From NCBI GenBank assembly GCA_963580285.1, contig OY757013.1, forward strand, positions 138,572,521 through 138,636,520: a stretch of 64,000 nt of DNA, read 5' to 3'. Below the pieces are notes generated by a model. The model did no database searches. It had not been told where the DNA came from and saw only the letters and a list, made by a program, of their open reading frames with translations. This stretch comes from Lucinisca nassula (Eukaryota; Mollusca; Bivalvia; Lucinida; Lucinidae). The stretch's first letter is position 1. Every line of letters starts with the position of its first letter. Position numbers and translations under genes: made by a program. Below are positions 46,501-52,400 of this stretch, in pieces.

Positions 46501-49463
46501 GTATTAAGATTTGTTGCTCGTAGTACACTATTTTCCATTCATAAAGTCAAGTAGCGTAAACACGTGGAAAATAAATAGGTCGCTACAAAGCACGTTCCGC
46601 ACGAGTTTATGTCGAATGATAATTGTAAAGGCGGGTCATCGCCACACAATAGAAAATGAACGGTACATGTTTACAACAATATATATATATATATATCTCT
46701 CTCTCTCTGACTATTACAACAAATTCAAACGTGTGGACATATTTTAAAGGACTGTATATAGAAACAGATTATGTTTCATCTAGTCAGTTCTTCATCAGGT
46801 AAACATGTCTGTGAAATGAATAAACCCCCACCCCAACTTAATATAGAGAAAACTGGGGTTTACGGGGCTACTCATTATTCCTCTCATCCGGGCCTCCGTG
46901 GCCTAATGGATAAGAGCGCTGACTCTTAGTCATTAGGTCTCTCACCGCCGTGGGTTCGAGCCTCGCTCGGGTCACGTGTGAGACGCCAAGTTCTGCAACG
47001 GAAGGTCAGGTGGTTTTTCTCCGGGTACTCCGGTTTTCGCCCACCTATGATTAACGATGGGCTCGATATGAGTGAAATAATCTTGAAAGGGCCGTAAAAC
47101 CCAAACCAAAAAAAAAAAAAAAATCCTCTCATCCCCAACTCCCAAGACACAGGCCGTAGGTACTCGCTAGAACCATTTCAATGCGGTGGTTCTAACGAGC
47201 AGCCACAACCCGTATTAGCAGTATAAATAAGAAGAAAATAACCCGGGTTTTCATCAGGACAGTGGCCATTTTGGAGAAGTGAAAATGCACTTTGTCGCAT
47301 GTGTGTGTTATCGTAATGTATTCGGCTGAATTGGGGCTTGAAGAAATATATGGACTGCATGATGCTTCCACGCAGAGCTGAATCTGGCCCGCACACTAGT
47401 ACTGGTAAACCGCTTAGAGGATCTAAGCCTGTCCAGGAACCGCGGTGCGAGGCGGACCGTCCATGCTAATAAACCCTATTGGTTTCATTGGGCGACAGGA
47501 CTTGAGATGTCATTTCATCTCGATGTCGGGTAAAAGTCCCACAAAATTGGAAGCAACGTCTCCAAAATGACCTTTACAGTGTTGACGGGGACGTTAAACC
47601 TCAAATCAAACAAACAAAAAATTCGGCTGAATAATAAGATTTGACACAAACATTGATATACATGGAATTATTAACTGACTATCCTGAAATGGTCGGAGGT
47701 CATCCGTATCAAAACAAGGTCAACCAATATTAAACGGGGGTTAAAATCAATAATTGCGTCAATTAATAAAATTGTCATTAACAAAGTAATCTCGCACTGA
47801 CCAAGCTACAGGCCCTCGGTCAGCAATATTGGCCTCGGCCTTCGACAGCTAAAATTAAGACTTATTCTGCTTTTAAAAGCATATTTAAAAGGTTTTGTCT
47901 GTCCTTTTTTAAATGTTCTGTACATATTGTCTTGTAGTAAGAGACCACGTTTGGGACTATTCTTTAAGACCAATTTTGAACAGTCCCAAAGGCGGTCTTT
48001 TTACAGGCATTTCAGTGTATTTGACAATATTTGCATTTCCAGTGTAAAACCTAATGTAAACCTATAGAAAACAGTGTAGTTCATACTTCCATGAACGCAA
48101 TGAGTCAAATGATTTAACAGTGACGTCAAGTGACGTCATTCTAAACCATTGTTCTCTACGGGCGTTGGTGACGTCAACGTTCTTCCGCTCTTTGTAGAAA
48201 AACAGCGTATAAATGTTTTCCAGCTTTAAAAATTTGCTCTATAAGCATTTTTCTTCCAGTAATGAGGTGCATAGAATATAACTATAAAAAATAAACTTAT
48301 TTTTTTTCTGTTTTATCAAAGTATGAACGGCAGCGGGTCGCTAACAAAGTTTACATTAACCCCTTCGGGGTTCATTTACTTTGCACGCGACCAACTGCGT
48401 TCATACTTCCATGAACTGCAGAAAAATAAAATTCATTTCTTAATTATCTAAGACTTTTTACGAAAGCAACGCAAATATTTTAAGTGACAGTTTTGTTCAA
48501 TTTAGCGCCAATGTATGGATCAAACTAAAACAAACTATGTACGTATATGGCAGTGAACCAAAATTTGTAACAAGATTTGTGCGACCTGTAAAGACCCGTA
48601 TCACCTGTGTGTGTTTGAGGTTTACGTCCTACCAAAAGCTAAGGTCATACGGAGACAGGACCTTGGTTTAAAGACTCGTCCGCAAGTCTGGAGAAGACCG
48701 GGATCGAACCCACAACCCTTGTTTATGAGGCGAGTAGCGTTTGTGTTCGAGTTTTATGTCCCACCAACATCTTAGGTCATACGGAGACGGGGCTGCGGTT
48801 TAAAGACTTATCAGAAAGTCTGGAAAGCCGGGGATCAAACCCACGATCACTGGTTTATGTGGTGAGCAGCATAACCACTACACCACGGGGGCTTCTTAGG
48901 CGAGTTGCGTAACCACTGCACAACTGAGGCTTCCATGGATGAGTCGGTGTATCCACGCAATAGGGAAAGTATTTCAGTTGAATCGTCTCACTTAAGCGGC
49001 TCTATCGAGTACCCATGGCACAATCTAAGTTTCAACAACAATTGGGATAATAATATGCACCCTTTCAAACCTGATAATTGCGATGGTGGTCGCGGCGGTG
49101 GAGATTATTAACATGATGATGATGAAGCTCCTGATGATGTTGTTGTTGTTTGTTTGATTTGAGGTTTAACGTCCCTGTCAACACTGAATAGGTCAGAGAC
49201 GTTGCTTCCAATTTTGTGGGACTTTTACCCGACATTGAGATGAAATGACATCTCAAGCCCTGTTGCACTATGAAACCAATAGGGTTTATAAACATGGACG
49301 GTCCTATTCGCACCACTTTGCCTGGGCAGGCTTAGATCCTCTAATCGGTTTACCAGTACTCGTGTGCGGTCGGTTTCAGCTCTACGTGGAAGCATCATGC
49401 TGCCAATCTATTTCTTCAAGCTCCAATGGGCGGGGTCGTGTTGTTGTTGTTGATGATGATGAT

Positions 49464-49494
<31 letters not shown>

Positions 49495-52400
49495 ACGACG
49501 GTATTTAGTATGGTTGTGGTGGTGGTTATGATGATGATGATGATGAGGGAGGAGGAGGAGGAGTAGGAGACGGTATTTAGTAGTTTGTGCTGGTAGATTA
49601 CTCACCTCCTTTGTCATACTGACATTTTCTACGGAGATAGCCCATAAAATTTATTTGTCGACAGTTCGGGTTCATCATCAGCTCTTCGTTTTCTAAATAA
49701 TAATGATAATAATAATAAATTGTTATTATTTAGACCAGCGCAATAAATACTCCTTCAGAGGAGGCAATTCGGATAAAAATAGAGCAAACTAGGCAGTTCT
49801 AACGAGCACCCACAAACTATGTTTGGAGTCAAAATAAGGGGATAAACACAAATGTTCATCAGCAATATTACCGTCATGGAGAAATGAAAAAGTGCGCTAT
49901 GCCGCACGGATGTGTTATCGTCATGTCTGGACATTAAGACCAGTGGCTACTTTTGAAGGAAACAAAAGGTCCAGCTAATGTGAAAAAGGTTTTTTTTTCA
50001 GCACTGACGAGTAGCAAAGGATTAGCCATGCCTGTGCACACGCTCAAACTCACCAGAACATTTGTTACTCCAAATCATGTTGAGGTGATTCTGTGGTAGC
50101 TTCACGCATTAAATTGTACTGCCCATTGATATCAGCTTTAAACTAATTAAATTGTAAACACTTATGGTATTTTAATAGTCATAAGTAGGACAAATACATG
50201 CTCATTTAAGCTGAGCATCAAAGGTGTTTTATTACCGCTGATCATGAAAGTTTAAATGGTCATAAAATAACTGAGATTTGTTTGTTTGTTTGTTTTGGAG
50301 TTTAACGGCCCAGTCAACACTATTTTAGGTCATTTTTGAGCCGGTCAGTTTACCTATCCACACTTTCTTGTGCATGCTTATACGTAAGCGGTTACCAGCA
50401 GTATATAGCAAATTCTTTCGTCAGAAACTGACAACTGGCTTCTTGAATCAGCGGAATGGAGAGAATGACCGTAGAAAAGAGTTCATAATCAATCTGATCG
50501 AAAGAATGTTGCCGACTCCGGCAGGTATCGAACCCGCGTCCTCCTGATTACCAGACAGAAAATAAGTGAGGTAATCTAATTGAGGTAATGGCCAAATGTG
50601 ACCGGCTGAGTTGAAAGATACATGCATGTAAATACAAAGCAGAATGATACTATTCAGCTCCGATGAGCAGAAGTCATTTCTCCTGCTCATAAATGCAATT
50701 CATGCTTAATTTTAGAGGATCTTTGGGTCTGATCATGGCTCAAACAGGACAGCTCCATTAGTTAAGGACTATGGCAGAAAAAAATTGAGGGAGAATACGA
50801 GAGGTGCTTTGTCTGTAACTCTATATACATTAGAAATGTTACCGGTGTCATGTCCAAGGACATTCATTCTCCAGGAAAATAATTGTAATGAAAAAGGAAT
50901 TTTAACCCATTCAGTACCAGAAACCTGTAGAAGGGTACCTTGGCAAACAGTGCAGGCCCATATCAGACGCCGCAGAACGCAGCGTCTGATCAGGGCCTCC
51001 GCTATTTGCTAAAATTCAGTCATTTTCCAAATAGAGTCCATGAAAACACATCCTGACATCCCAAAAATCTGAAATGGACTCCCTTAAAGGGGTTGTTGCA
51101 TTTGGCATCCCTACGTAAAACAGCTGCTCGGTGGACCTGCAGGCGATGGCGATATAGAAGTAGCGTCGGTGACATGCTTAATGAGCTAGAGTGGCCATCC
51201 CTGGAGGCCCGTCGTGTGTAGTCCTCTTTAACCTTCTTCTATAAGATACACTCTCATACAGCGTATGTTAATAAATAGAGATTATCATATGGCATTTTTC
51301 ATATCATACCCCATATCAGCCCGAGGGCTGATATGGGTCGAGGGCTGATATTGGGTATGATATGAAAAATGCCATATCATAATCTATTTATCATACATTT
51401 CACTTTAAAAAAAAAATCAATCTCGCCGACATTGTTCGTCGCTGCATTCACGTTTCCATTGTTTACTACGGAACCCGGGAAGGGACATGATTTTTTATTT
51501 TTATTATGTTGTGCGAACAAGATAATATCTTGAGCGGACAAGATATTATCTTGTTCGGACAACATATTATCTTGTGCGGACAAGATATTATCTTGTGCGG
51601 ACAAGATATGATCTTATTCGCACAACATAATATCTTGTTTGCACAACATAGATGCTGGGAAGTTGTGCGGACAAGATATTATTTGTGCGGACTAGATATT
51701 ATCTTGTGCGGACAAGATAATATCTTGTGCGCACAAGATCTATGCTGTGCAGACAAGATATTATCTTGTGCGGACAAGATAATATCTTGTTCGCACAACT
51801 TAATATCTTGTGCGGACAAGATAATATCTTGTCTGCACAAGATAATATGTTGTCCGCACAAGATAATATCTTGTGCGGACAAGATATTATGTTGTTCGGA
51901 CAAGATATTATCTTGTCCGCACAAGATAATATCTTGTCCGCACAAGATAATATCTTGTCCGCACAAGATATTATCTTGTGCACACAACTTATAAAATAAA
52001 AAAAAAATCATGTCCCTTCCCGGGTTCCGTAGTTTACCGAATCACTAGAATTTCTTTGCTCGATAATATTATCGAGATCCAAACGTCCGTCAGCAATCCC
52101 CTGCATCGTTTTTTCGCCCAGTTGCCTCTCGTATTCGCTGCGCCGTGCCAGTTTTTTTTTTTTTTTTATTATTATTATTATTATTTTTTTTTTTTTTTTG
52201 CCAAACAGTTCGGACAGACGAGAATATTGCAAATTGCAAATGGCGTCCTGAACAACAAATATGAAATTCCGTAAAAGGAAGAACGCCGCGTGTTCCGAAT
52301 AGGGTGACGTCAGAGGTATGATAAAGGTTTAGGGGTGCGATAAAGGTTTGTGATATGGATTTTTGGGGTATGATAAAGGCCATGCGATATGGCAGCACGT

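Noticed and set aside
46890..46965. Apparent tRNA gene (A and B boxes)
   Set aside because: It is the head of a SINE with target duplication and poly-A tail; the same holds for other tRNA-like hits.
51506..52011. Long overlapping ORFs on both strands (up to 162 codons)
   Set aside because: They follow a 21-bp palindromic satellite; a period divisible by three without stops opens every frame. No protein-like composition.
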